From Chamaelirium japonicum (taxonomy: Eukaryota; Streptophyta; Magnoliopsida; Liliales; Melanthiaceae), in contig OX393553.1 in the NCBI GenBank assembly GCA_947650365.1, positions 67,827,216-67,891,215 on the forward strand: DNA of 64,000 nucleotides. The letters run 5' to 3'. The translations under genes were made by a program, and so were the position numbers. Below the pieces are notes generated by a model. The model was not told the origin of the DNA, searched no databases, and was given only the letters and a program-made list of their open reading frames with translations. Below, one piece after another: positions 37,681 to 48,630 of this stretch. Numbering within the stretch: the stretch's first letter is position 1; every line of letters begins with the position of its first letter.

Positions 37681-37899
37681 AAAAAAAAAAAACGTGGGAG
37701 GACACCATGACTATTTATGATATTTAAAAAAAAACACGGCATCCAAAACAGTTAAGATCGGATCATTTGCAATCAAAACTATGGACAGAGGATCAGGTTT
37801 TATACAATAATCAGATCGACGGACTTACTATAAATAAGACTTAAAAATGGGACTAAATATTATACTCATTATGTTTTTTGGACCTAACACCTATTTTTC

Positions 37900-39371
37900 C
37901 ATTATTTATGCTGGACCGACCAGCCCAGTCGAGAACGATTTTGTTCCGAACTCTTTTAAGAGGTTGGAGCATCACCCTCTCTCTCATTTGTCCATTTCAA
38001 GGGATTTTGGCCATTTGACCATGTAAATAGTGAAAAATGACATACATGCCCTTGAAATGAAAATGAGAGAGAGGGTGATGCTCAAACCTCTTTAAGGCCG
38101 AGCTTGGAAGAAAATCGTTCGTAGGCAGATAGGGCTGGCGCAGCAATACTTGGCTGCAACGGGCTCCAACAAGCTGACATAGTAATCAATAATTGGACCA
38201 TACTCCACTATCATGAAATAAACCGATTTTTAAAAAAGGCTTTGAGTTTAAAGTGGTAAGATGGGCCCCACAAAATAGGCTATGGAGTAGTAGAACCTAC
38301 AGGTATCAAATGGGTATGATTCAATCACTAATTGCCACATCAGCTTTTGGAGCCCGTAGCTCCTAACACCTGTTTGGAGCCAAATATTGTTCCTGTGGTA
38401 GAGCACGGGCTCAAAGAGGTCCGGAGATCAAACTGGGGGAGGTAACAACAACCTCTTTATTAATTCCATAATCTCGAGAACATGACATCAGTGACCAGAA
38501 TTCACATGAGCAATCAATCTCCTCTGGGTCATAATTTTTTCAATCTCTTTGCTGCAAGGGTATCTATCACTTCAGGCTCTGATGGCATGGCTTCTACTCC
38601 AACACGACTCACCTCCCGATGATACCCCCATTGGCCACCCCTACGCCCAAAGCAAACTCGTTTGTTGCCGCAACACTAAACGAAATCACCATGCCCTCCC
38701 CCGGGTCGGATCTGCCTCTTCCTTATTCTCAAGATTACAAGCACATAATACTCTGTTTTTTAATATGTAAGATGTAAGACAGAAAAAAATTGCAAATGGT
38801 AGGACCTATTCACATGATAAAATTGGTGACAGTCCAGACCTTACTCTGTAGGGGTGGCAGTAGTGCGGTTTTGATTTGCCAAAATATAGCACCGCTGTGG
38901 TACGGTGCGGTTTCTGTTTATGGTTTCAGTGTAGCGGTATGCACGGGTTCGGTTTTGACCAAAACCCCTTAAAACTGAACCATTTTTGTACATGTGGATA
39001 TTGGTTTGGGGTACGATCATCACTTTAATTATCATAAGAGGATCATGTGTGCTTGATGAATCATCTCGTCATTCGTGCATGTGTGCTTGATGAATCATCT
39101 CGTCATCATTGGTTCTTCGTAGAAGCTTTGTTATCTATACAAGTATGTTCTTGTTGGTGTTAATAGAAGTAATCCCATGCTCCCCCGTCTATGGATTAGC
39201 CCAAAATCAGGTGAAACCACACTACATTCGTGTGATCTGTGATTGGCTTCTACTTGTTTATTTCATATCTTGAAGAATTATTATGTATAACATGGTATAT
39301 ATTTTGCACTAACCCTCTGGTTGAAGATTCGCTTCCGTCGTGGGGAACCACCAAATTCCCAACAACTATAT
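37900..39371. mobile_element. One-ended relative of the Pack-type element, upstream of CCoAOMT
   Basis: 37900-39050 matches 23460-24410 at about 80% by eye, and 39060-39371 matches the right terminal repeat (ends GGGGAACCACCAAATTCCCA). No matching left repeat is found on the other side of CCoAOMT, so this is a single-TIR copy. It includes a smaller inverted repeat (37975-38095) and a 35-bp direct repeat of GTGCTTGATGAATCATCTCG text at 39049-39105. Confidence 0.7.
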
Positions 39372-41393
39372 CTCATGTTGTTGGACAAGATTAAATCAGG
39401 GGCGGATTTACCTTGGGCCCAGGGGGGGCTCAAGCTCCTCTCACTTTGGAAAAAAAAAAAGAGGTTTTATACATACCCCACAAACCTGTATGGTGGTATT
39501 GGTTCTTATTTTGTCCCTAGACTCCGGGCTGTGGCTTACGCGATTAAATGAGGATCGTAACGCCTCCAAAATCGCTGAATTCTGATAAGAAACGAAGAAG
39601 ATACGAAGTGCCGAATTCGGTTCCGATTTTTATTTCGTCTTCTCTTATTCACTGTGTATACAGGGAATTTTTTAGGAACTTCGTGTTAGGCTCCTGGAAT
39701 AAATCGAATTGGTGAAAAGGACCGTCAATAAGGTGGTTTTGCACTAGTCCCTCTCAAAAAGATACATTTACGACATGTCCCTCCTTTAATTTTCCCCTTT
39801 AAATGACCAAACTGGCCCTAGCTAATACTAAAATCACAAATGTTACTCTTCTCGTCAGCAAAGAGTAACAATCTGCATTGTAACAAATGTTTCTCTTTAT
39901 TATCAAAATTTTAAGCTTTGCTACAGTAAAATCATTATAGTAATTTTTTTTTTTGGAAATCTTATTTTAAAAAATTCATATTTTTTGCTACAATGATATT
40001 GTTGTAGCAAATGTTACTCATTATTACCAAAATGTTATTCTTTGTGAAGAGTACTATTTTGTTAATAAAGAGTAACATTTGCTACAATGAAATCATTGTA
40101 GCAATTTTATTTTTTGGAGAAATTTTGGTTTTAAAAAAATTACTACAATTAAATCATTGTAGCAAATGATACTCTTCATGTGATTTGTTTGTACAACTGT
40201 ATGTATGGATAAAATTGACATTTTCTCAAACAGAAGGACTTTTTGCTAAAGCATCTTATTGCCGTCCTATCACTAAAGACTATCTATTATAAGGACCCAC
40301 CACCAATTTGCCAAATTTTGTTGGTTGCGGGGTGTTTTTGCTCCGAATGCTAAGTGAGCCATCTTGACCGTTCATGGAAGAATAGAGAGACGCTCGATTA
40401 TATTTTACACACAACCTCGACCTCTGCACCGCAGTCATACCCTTTTTACCTGCAATAAGACGGCTCCTTTTTCTCCTGCATATTAGGGAACGGTCTAGAT
40501 GTCCCACATAACATTCATAACAAATATCTCCCTTGCAAAAACTATTCTTGTGTCTGCCACTTAATTAAGTGAACGTTTGTTGGCCGTTGGATCGAGGTCT
40601 TGATCCAACGACCGTCGGCTCTCCAAGTGTTACTACCAAGTCCTTTAGTGTGGGTTTCTGTTTGAAAAAAAAGGTAAGAAAGAGATAGAAGGGGCTACAG
40701 AGCAGAGATATAAAAGCACAGCTACAGAGTTCCCTTCTTGGCATTGGTATTCTTTTGAGTGTGAGGGAAGACGGGAGGCATGTCTCTTCCTGAAGATCCA
40801 TAGGGGTTGAGGGGGAAGAGCAGTGAGTTTAGTTCTTGTTGGTAGAGAAGGAGTCGTCTGGATGTATCTTCATTTTTGTGTCGCCATCATAGTGAAGCCC
40901 CGGTTATGCTCCAAGCTCATCCCGACTTCTAACCAAGCTTCATGTCATTCAATTTCAATCAAGCTTCATGTTTTTCAACTTCAACCCTACTTCAACCAAG
41001 CTTCATGTCATTAAAAAAAAAACCGAGGACCAAGTTTGTTATTCTCGATCGGCGCAACCCGGCTTATTTACTGGCCTATCGTGCCTACATGTTGGGTTTA
41101 TGGACTAATTTTATTGTTAGACCACCTATTATCATAACTCATTGGCTCCCCCACCACCAACCCTTTTTAAAGTCCACACCCACTTCCCCCCACCCCTTTG
41201 ATCACAAGCAACGAAGACGCCACACCCCCCTTCACCATCCGGCCGGACTTGGCACCAACCGATGGCGTTGACGCCACCCAGGACGGGAAAATTTTCAGCA
41301 CATTACCATACAACCGTGGGGCCCACTGAGACACTAGAGATATGGGGCCCGTGCGCCCCCCCCCCCCCCCCCCCTCCCAAAAAAAACAAGAGC
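39372..41393. other. Gene-free DNA with a second palindrome cluster
   Basis: 39900-40165 repeats GCTACAATGAAATCATTGTAGC words. 40925-41015 has AAGCTTCATGTCATT-like tandem text. A poly-C tract lies at 41356-41373. No coding similarity. Confidence 0.5.
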
Positions 41394-41401
41394 GTGCTGA
41401 T

Positions 41402-42573
41402 TAGGGCTGCAACTCGGACGGATTGGATCGGGTTGGGGGTCAACCTAAGCCCAACCTATGTACTAAAACCCCCAATCCTAACCCAACCCAACCTTCAATC
41501 CGAAATACTTGGCTCAAGCAAAAATTTCTATGCTCGGATTGGGGTTAGATTAGCCCAATTTGGTAGGACGGATCGGATCATGCAGGTTCGAGTATACTTA
41601 TTGTTTAAAATTTTATTCTTTGAACATTAAAGGTGTAAAAAGAACCTATACTTTTTAACACTACGATATAACTTTATTTTCCATTTCTATTCATGTAGTT
41701 TACTAGATCATTAGATAATGTCTTTGTTTGATAAGCAAGAAGCAAATAATTAATATGGGACTGGGTGAAACGGGAGACTTTGACTGCGACCCCTCAACAT
41801 ATGCGTACTCATTAGGGGTGCAACTTGGGTCGGGTAGAACCGAGGACCGACCCAACCCGATCTAAATGGGTTGGGTTGGTTTGGGTATTTTGACTAAATG
41901 GGTTGGGTTGGTTTGGTTCTAAGTTTTATGGACCCGATTAAATACGGGTCGGTTTTGGGTGGAGGCTCGGGTAGACCCGACCCAACCCGAGAACCGAACT
42001 CATATATATTAGTCCACATATATACGTCACGGGTTTGGACTTTTGGGCTCCATCACACACTATCATCCGAGTAAATGTTATTTGTTTGCTAACGTTGAAC
42101 CAACTACCAAGAGAATTCAACGAGTGGCTAAAGCCTAAAGCCTAACATGGACCTTTAGTTTGCTAGTAAATAGCCAATAACAATTCTATTTTTAGACCAA
42201 CTCCCAACCTGAGAACCGACCCGAACCAACCCGACCTTAGTGTGGGTTGGGTTGGTTCGGGTCTATACCAAAGTCGGGTTGGTTCGGGTTTCAATATGGT
42301 AGAACCGAACTAGTTTTGTTTGGTTTCTGGATTGGCCCAAACTCGAACCAACCCTATCCGAGTTGCACCCCTAGCTAGTACTCATGATGGTTATGATTGT
42401 TACCTATATATGGGTACTCGGGTTCGGGTTGGGTCGGGTTGTCCGACCCTCAACCCGAGCCTAACCCAAATTCAACTCGGGTTGTATTTTTTCAATCCTA
42501 AACCAACCCATTCTTTAAATACATCAATCCAAACACACCCAAAATTCGGATTGGGTCGAGTCCAACCCGTCTA
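41402..42573. mobile_element. hAT-like MITE (TAGGGCTGCAACTCGG) hosting a second hAT MITE
   Basis: Starts TAGGGCTGCAACTCGG; flanked by GTGCTGAT at 41394-41401 and 42574-42581. The right terminus does not mirror the left well, so this is less certain than other hAT MITEs here. A related uninterrupted sequence (AGCGTGCTGATAGGCTC) at 42747 resembles the empty site. Confidence 0.55.
41813..42377. mobile_element. hAT MITE, TAGGGGTGCAACTTGG family, nested
   Basis: Starts TAGGGGTGCAACTTGGGTCG and ends CCGAGTTGCACCCCTA plus GCTA; flanked by GTACTCAT (41805-41812 and 42378-42385). Same family as 29009-29666. Confidence 0.8.
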
Positions 42574-43142
42574 AGTGCTGATAGGCAGGCTCTTGGGTCA
42601 ATATGTCCCACAGTTGTATGGTACGTAGGGGGGAATGAAATTTTCAGCACATCCTGTGTACGCTACAACCGCAGGACCCACAGCATTTCAAGAGAAATGG
42701 AGTAGTAGGCCCCAGCACATGGGGGGTAGTGGCCCCCCAGCACTTCGAGCGTGCTGATAGGCTCTGGGCAACGGTTGTAGCTTACGCAGGTGGTGGGCCA
42801 CCCCACCATGCGTACCCACATTCCATTCCGCCGTGCCTCACCAACCTCCGATGGCAACACCGGGGGACGGGAGTGGGCCCGTAGATGGAGATGAACCAAG
42901 GTTGAATACTGTGGTTGCTCACCTTTTATTTATGGACCCGAAAGGGTTTCACCCGGAAAAGACGTGGCATCCAGCCACAGCGTCCCTTTGTCTGCCTGTC
43001 TGGGCCAACGGCTGTGAACCTGACACGTCATTCTGGTTGACCATTCGAGCTGCATACTTCGGGGTAATTAGTATATATTTTATTTTTTAGACGACCCCAT
43101 CTCACCCACCACCGAACCAAACCCGATAAGGAAGGGGCCTAA
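42386..43142. other. No gene; small TIR-like sequence
   Basis: CCTGTGTACGCTACAACCG (42652) and CGGTTGTAGCTTACGCAGG (42772) form an inverted pair about 140 bp apart, like a small MITE. The rest is unremarkable. Confidence 0.4.
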
Positions 43143-43158
43143 TAAGTGCATGAATTTA

Positions 43159-46100
43159 ATTATTTTTTGGTGAAAAAGATTTGCACCAATGGATAAAGAG
43201 TACAATATGTCAGCCATGTCTCATGTGGTCGTACTTAGAGCAATCTAGGTTAGCCTTAGTTGTGATATCAGAAGGAAACACAGCAGTCCAGTGGCACCAA
43301 CAAGTCCCCATCTGTCCAAGGCCGGTAAGGTGGTATGCAACAATATTACCTTCGCGATAGATGTGCGAACTCCGAGAATGTGGAAAGGCGTCTATCAAGA
43401 TACAGCAATCCATCGAAAGGGAGCATAGGTGGTCGCGTAGCTGTAGCTGCGCGATCGTGTGTAGAGAGTTCCCCTCAACCCATAAGCTCGCCGTCGGGAA
43501 CAACACCCCCACAGTGCGCAAGTCCTCCCACAGCCCTCGCGCCTCAGCACGTGCACAGAAAAGTCAACCAAAGATACCGCCCTTGCAACTAGGATTTTAC
43601 ATGTGTGATTTCTCTGGACATTGCCCGCACCACCCCTTCGGATACAAGGGTGGAAAGACCCATCGAAGTTGAGTTTAATTTCATCTGGAATCAGCGGAAA
43701 CCATCGGACACCCACCGTGTTCTGCTGTGTCGGAGGGGGAACGTGAGGTGACAATACACCATACAGATTATTAGCAAAGATAAAGCACTTAAACTCCCTC
43801 ATCCCTACCTGAGCAGTGAGACCGGGCGATTCATTAATCATTTCAAAATGGGCACGGTTGCGGGCTTTCCAAATATGCCAAGTCAGGAAATACAAAATCG
43901 ACTTGGATCGGTCACTATTCGACTGGGCCTCAAAGAGCTTTGACACAGAATGAGTTCAAAATCTGCTAAGGAGGTTGGACTGGTTGAGAGGCCAAGCTGT
44001 GCAATGGTGAGCCGCCACACCTGAGATACCGAGGACACAAGAAGAAAGCATGCTCAATAGTTTCCTCCTCAACCAGGCAACAAGGGCAAGCATACTCAAC
44101 GTTTAAGCCTAGATTGCACAAATAGGACCGAAGCTGGACACTTCGATGCAATAGTTTCCAGAGGAAGGCCTTTGGCCAGGGGCCACATTTGACCTTCCAA
44201 GGGTGCTTCCAAACCGGATTGGTTGGGCCGGTAGTACCAAGCACAATGATCAAAGAATAGACTTTCTGAACCGAGAAAACAGAGGCCCGGGACAGACTCC
44301 AAAGGAAGTTAGCTCGCGATCACCCACTGAGAAGTGGAATCGACAGAATATTGGGAAGCCATTCCCGAGAAAACACACGAAGCAACAGGTCCACATCCCA
44401 ATCCCCACTAGTGGTGAGGAGTTGATCAAAACGCCGCAAAAAGGAAGGGTCGAGAGTATCCAGGGTATGGACCTCATGAGAGAAGGGGTTGTTAGCCAGG
44501 GCGTGCTCCAAATATCGAAATTAGCACCGACCCAAACCACACGGATAATCCAATCGCGCACCACACTAGTCCCCTCAGCGATGGCCAGCCAAGCCTAGGA
44601 CCCAATTAACAAAGTGAAGCCTGGCTCTTTCTGTGGGCTAAAGGTGATGGTCGAACTAGGCTATTGTGGGCATTATTAATCGCGCACCACACACCTCGAC
44701 CCAATTAACAAAGTGAAGCCTAGTTCGACCATCACCTTTAGCCCACAGAAAGAGTCAGAATTTACGCTCAATAATGCCCACAATAGCCTCAGGAACCCAT
44801 ATGGTAGAAAGATAGAAAACTGGTAAGGCTTGGAGAATCGATTTGAGCAGAGCGATGCGACTCGAGAAGGAAAGGAGGTGCGCTTTCCATCCAGAAATAC
44901 GTTTAAGAATCTTGTGGATTAGAAAATCCATGTCCTTCACAAGGATGCACCGACTGTCAATCAGAGCCCCCAAGTATAAGAACGGCCCTTGAAGTTGGTT
45001 CATATGGAGGATGGCCAGGATATCTGTTTGGGATTGGTGAGTAACTCTGTGTCCAAAAATAATAGCCGATTTATTGAGATTAACTATTTGACCGGGAAGC
45101 ATGCAATACTGATGAATCAAGTGCATCAGGAGGTGAACATGGTTGGGCTTCGCCTCGATGAAAAGCAGACAATCGTCAGCATACGCAAGGATCCCCGTAG
45201 GGCAACTATGCGACGTAGGGCGGACGCCATTGAGTTGATTAGTACGAAGAAGCAGGTTGATGTTGCAAGGGAGGACATCCAAACCAAGAATGAAAAGGTA
45301 AGGTGCGAGAGGATCTCCCTGTCGAAACATGCGAGTAAATACAAACCAGGGTATAGGAGATCCATTAGAAGGATAGAAAACGAAGGCCTAGAAATGCACT
45401 CCTAGATCCACTGGAGCCACACAGGGTGGAACCCAAACCGAGGCAGGACTATAATGAGAAACTTCCATTGCATCCGATCATACGCGCTCGCCATATCGAG
45501 TTTCAAGACCATAACGTCCTTGTTACAAGTAGCTGTGTTCATGGAATGGAGGGCCTCTTGCGCCAGCAGAAAGTTATCAGATATGTTGCCCCCTCAACAA
45601 AATCACACTGCTCCTTATATACAAGTTTCGGGAGGACACATTTTAGACGACCAACCATGACCCGAGCAACGATTTTATAAAGGATTGTACAGTGACTAAT
45701 CGGCCGGAAATGTTCAGGGTTGCCGGGATCCAGGATTTTGGGTATAAGAGTAAGATAAGTGGCCTTCCAAGCGGACGACATCTGGTCGGACGAAAAAAAA
45801 AAAAGAAGATTGGATAGCTGCACATGAGCTCCAATTGAAAAAGATAAATTCAACGGAAAACCCATCTGGCCCAGGGGCCTTGCAACAAGTTATACGGAAG
45901 ATTATTGAATGAATTTCCTACCAGGACACAGGCTTGGTCAGCAAGGTATTGTCCTCAGGGGTGATCAACAGAGGAATAGGACATAGAAGGGCCTCATCAC
46001 AACGACAGGGGGGAATATTCCACTTCGACTTAAAATGGTTAGTGAGGATACGCTCAAGAGATCCATATTCATAGCAACGAGTACCCAGATCGGAATTTAG

Positions 46101-46325
46101 ATAAAAAATGTGGTTTCGTCGATCTCTGGCGGAGCTGGGTCGATTGATGAAAGAAACGAGTATTCGCGTCACCTGCCCGGATCCATTGTATGCGGGATTT
46201 TTGGTGCCATTTGATATCCTGCAAATGGAATAGCTGGGCATATCGTAGGGATAACTCCCGAAGATGCTCAGATTCCGGATGGAAAAGACTGCAATAATTT
46301 TCAATAATTTGTCATCGCTTCCAAG
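43159..46325 (-). mobile_element. L1-type LINE, 5'-truncated, with 16-bp target duplication
   Basis: Flanked by TAAGTGCATGAATTTA at 43143-43158 and 46326-46341. Reading on the - strand from high to low coordinate: QKSRIQWIRAGDANTRFFH, KAPGPDG, the RT words LTLIPKILDPGNPEHFRPIS and MVLKLDMASAYDRMQWKFL, QGDPLAPYLFILGLDVL, the catalytic AYADDCLLF, then zf-RVT (FLWKLLHRSVQLRSYLCNLG...CPCCLVEEETIEHAFFLCPR) and an RNase H start (KLNFDGSFHP). The endonuclease/ORF1 half is missing. At least four frame breaks lie between the open pieces (about 45865-45539, 45330-44755, 44253-43966, 43946-43395), so it is dead. An internal inverted duplication lies near 44.6-44.8 kb. Confidence 0.9.
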
Positions 46326-46427
46326 TAAGTGCATGAATTTAGATCTTTCTTCCTTGAATGCCAACTTCTTGAGTTTGTCTCTTTCATTAGAGAGGTTTTT
46401 GGTTTGATCGTTGAGATGATTTACGGC

Positions 46428-46909
46428 TAGAGGTGGCAATCCTTACCCGACCCGAAGTTAGCAGGTTTGGGTTTGATCTAGAAAGGTTCGGGTCATAAAT
46501 GGGTTGACCCAACTGACCCGTTTATTAAACGGGTTGGGTTTGGGTTTGTACTTATAACCTGATTGACTCGACTTGACCCGTTTACCAAATGGGTCGTGTC
46601 AACCCAACCCGACCCGATCGAACCCGGCCTAATCCGATCAAACCTGATCAAACCCGACGCAACCCGATCAAACCTGACCCAACCCTATCAAGCACGAGCG
46701 TTTTATATGGGTTCTATTGAGTCAACCCGACCCGACCCATTTATTAAACGGGGTAAACGGGTCGGGTCGGATCAATCCGTTTATTAGACGGGTTGGGTTT
46801 TTTAAGCTTTTGACCCGTTTATTAAACGGGTCGGGTTCGGGTTGGGTGTTTTGCCCTTATACCTATGTCTCAACCCGACCCGACCTGACCCAACCCATTG
46901 CCACCCCTA
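46428..46909. mobile_element. hAT MITE, TAGGGGTGGCAA family
   Basis: 482 bp, termini TAGAGGTGGCAATCC and CATTGCCACCCCTA, with a perfect 8-bp duplication TTTACGGC (46420-46427 and 46910-46917). Interior is rich in ACCCGACCCG and ACCCGTTTATTAAACGGGT palindromes. Confidence 0.94.
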
Positions 46910-46917
46910 TTTACGGC

Positions 46918-47330
46918 TTTTATTATTTGCCAACTCAAGTGAGGGGAGCTCGTTTGGCTTTGTGAAATGCACGAGTGTGGATCTCTACCGTGTCTCCATC
47001 AGTCGGGTCTGCAGGCACCTCTCCAATTTGCCTTCAACCAACTAAGGCTTATATGCCCTTTGGCTACAGCGGCTAACATCATATCATCCTCTGGCAGAAT
47101 TCACAAGCACTGTTGGATCAATCCCAAATAGTTTAAGCTATCCACTGGGATTGTAATTGGTCTACCACCGATGGCCAACTCTGAAATTTGTGCCGTGTCA
47201 CCAAGGGTGATGGTCATTTCTCCAAACCCAAAATGAAAGGTATATATGGGTTGATGGCCACCACTTTTCAGCAAGCACATAGCTAAGGCTAATGTCATGT
47301 TGGGTCAACCAAATCAAATAGTAATAACCA
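46918..47330 (-). pseudogene. Plant mobile domain (PMD, MAIN-like) fragment
   Basis: The - strand reads LALAMCLLKSGGHQPIYTFHFGFGEMTITLGDTAQISELAIGGRPITIPVD (47298 downwards), matching the TFHFpFGEMTiTLqDVa..lgLpi.G.pvtg core of the PMD family. After a frame change, ISLSWLKANW (about 47050) fits the next conserved block. The domain is carried by some plant transposons and by the MAIN/MAIL genes. Incomplete and broken. The hAT MITE at 46428 and the LINE at 43159 inserted beside it. Confidence 0.7.
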
Positions 47331-47930
47331 AAACCGGAACCGTTCACTAAAACTTGTCGCTCATGGAACATATTTCATCCTTTCATATGGTGAAAACGAC
47401 AACACATAACCTCGTAATCAACCAATTAAATCACAAAAATAAACTAATAATTAGAGTTATGGTTATGGTTAAGGGTAGATAGTATTTAAGATCAATTTTT
47501 TTTTAATGCTTATTAAATCAGATTTCTGATTGAGTATTCCAAAGATCGACAGCCAGATTAGATTCAAATTGGAGGTGGAGCACTAGGCTCGCTTAAATAC
47601 CATGTATTTGGTAGGTTTTTCTTAGACACCGTCAATCAAAGAAAAAATTCACTAGAAATCTTACAGTTCATCCTAAGTGCAAGTGACCGTGCTGTGTGTT
47701 TTATAACTAAAATATAACAATAAAAAAATTACTATGACAACGCTCATAATTAAATTCTACAATAAATTAATTTCATAAATACAATTTAATCAAAATGACA
47801 AAGCATGATTTACTTACATGACCCCTCTCATAAATCAAAGAGGATCAACGAGTCAGTCGAGCACGCCGCACGCTCTCGGTGGTCGGCAATACAACCATCA
47901 TTTCCTTGAAAAGTCATTGGGATTACAGTT
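47331..47930. other. AT-rich, nothing recognised
   Basis: No coding or repeat signal, apart from being the flank of the telomere-like array. Confidence 0.5.
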
Positions 47931-48630
47931 AAGGGCTACGGTTAAGGGTTACCGATTAGGGTTACAAACTAGGGTTAAGGACCAGGGTTAAGGGTTATGG
48001 TTAAAGGTAGAGATAAGGACAAGGGTTAGGGTTAGGATAAGAGTAAGGGTTAAGGGTTAGGGGTAGGGTTAAGGATTAGGGTTAGGGTAAGGGTTAAGGG
48101 AGTTAAGGGTTAAGTGTTAAGGGCTAGGGTTAAGTGTCGGTTAAGGACTAGGGTCAAAGGTTTGGGTTAAGGTTAAGGGTTAGGGTTAATGTTGAGGGTG
48201 GGTTAAGGGTTAAGTGTTAGGGTAAGGGTTAAGGGCTAGGGTTAGGGTAAGGGTTAAGGGTTAGGGTTAGGATTAAGAGTTAAGGGTGGGATTAAAGGTT
48301 AAGGGTGGGTTAAGGGTTAAGGGTTAAGAATGGATTAGGTTAAGGGTTAGGGTTAAGGGTAAAGGGAGTTTAGGGTGGGTTAAGGGTTAAGACCTAGGGT
48401 TAAAGGTTTGGGTTAAGGATTAGGGTTAGGGTTAAGGGTTAAGTGTGGGTTAATGGCTAAGAGTTAAGGTTAAGGTTAGCGCTAAGGACTAGGGTTAAAG
48501 GTTTGGGTTAAGATTAAGGGTGGGTTAAGGGTTTATAGTTAAGTGCTAGGGTTTAGGGTTAGGGTTAAGGATTGGGTTAAGGGTTAGGGTTAAGTGCTAA
48601 GGATAGGGTTATGGTTAAGGGCTTGGGATT
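47931..48630. repeat. Degenerate telomere-like array (GGGTTAG/GGGTTAA)
   Basis: About 700 bp of mixed six- and seven-base units, mainly GGGTTA-G, GGGTTAA and GGTTAAGG, all in one orientation. The usual plant unit TTTAGGG occurs only sporadically (for example near 48549). Internal, not at a chromosome end. Confidence 0.85.

Larger units (their letters stand above)
36060..37898. other. Extra segment upstream of CCoAOMT, absent from the Pack-type copy
   Basis: Homology with the Pack-type element stops near 36055 and resumes near 37900, so ~1.85 kb is either an insertion here or a deletion there. It holds poly-G/(AG)n at 36417-36495, a 40-bp minisatellite at 36841-37010 and palindromic CACTGTAGC repeats at 37040-37680. 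Confidence 0.65.

Noticed and set aside
44989-45405. + strand open frames over the LINE
   Set aside because: Antisense to the reverse transcriptase; no similarity of their own.
47931-48630. A true chromosome end
   Set aside because: Unique genes and repeats continue for 15 kb beyond it and the units are degenerate.
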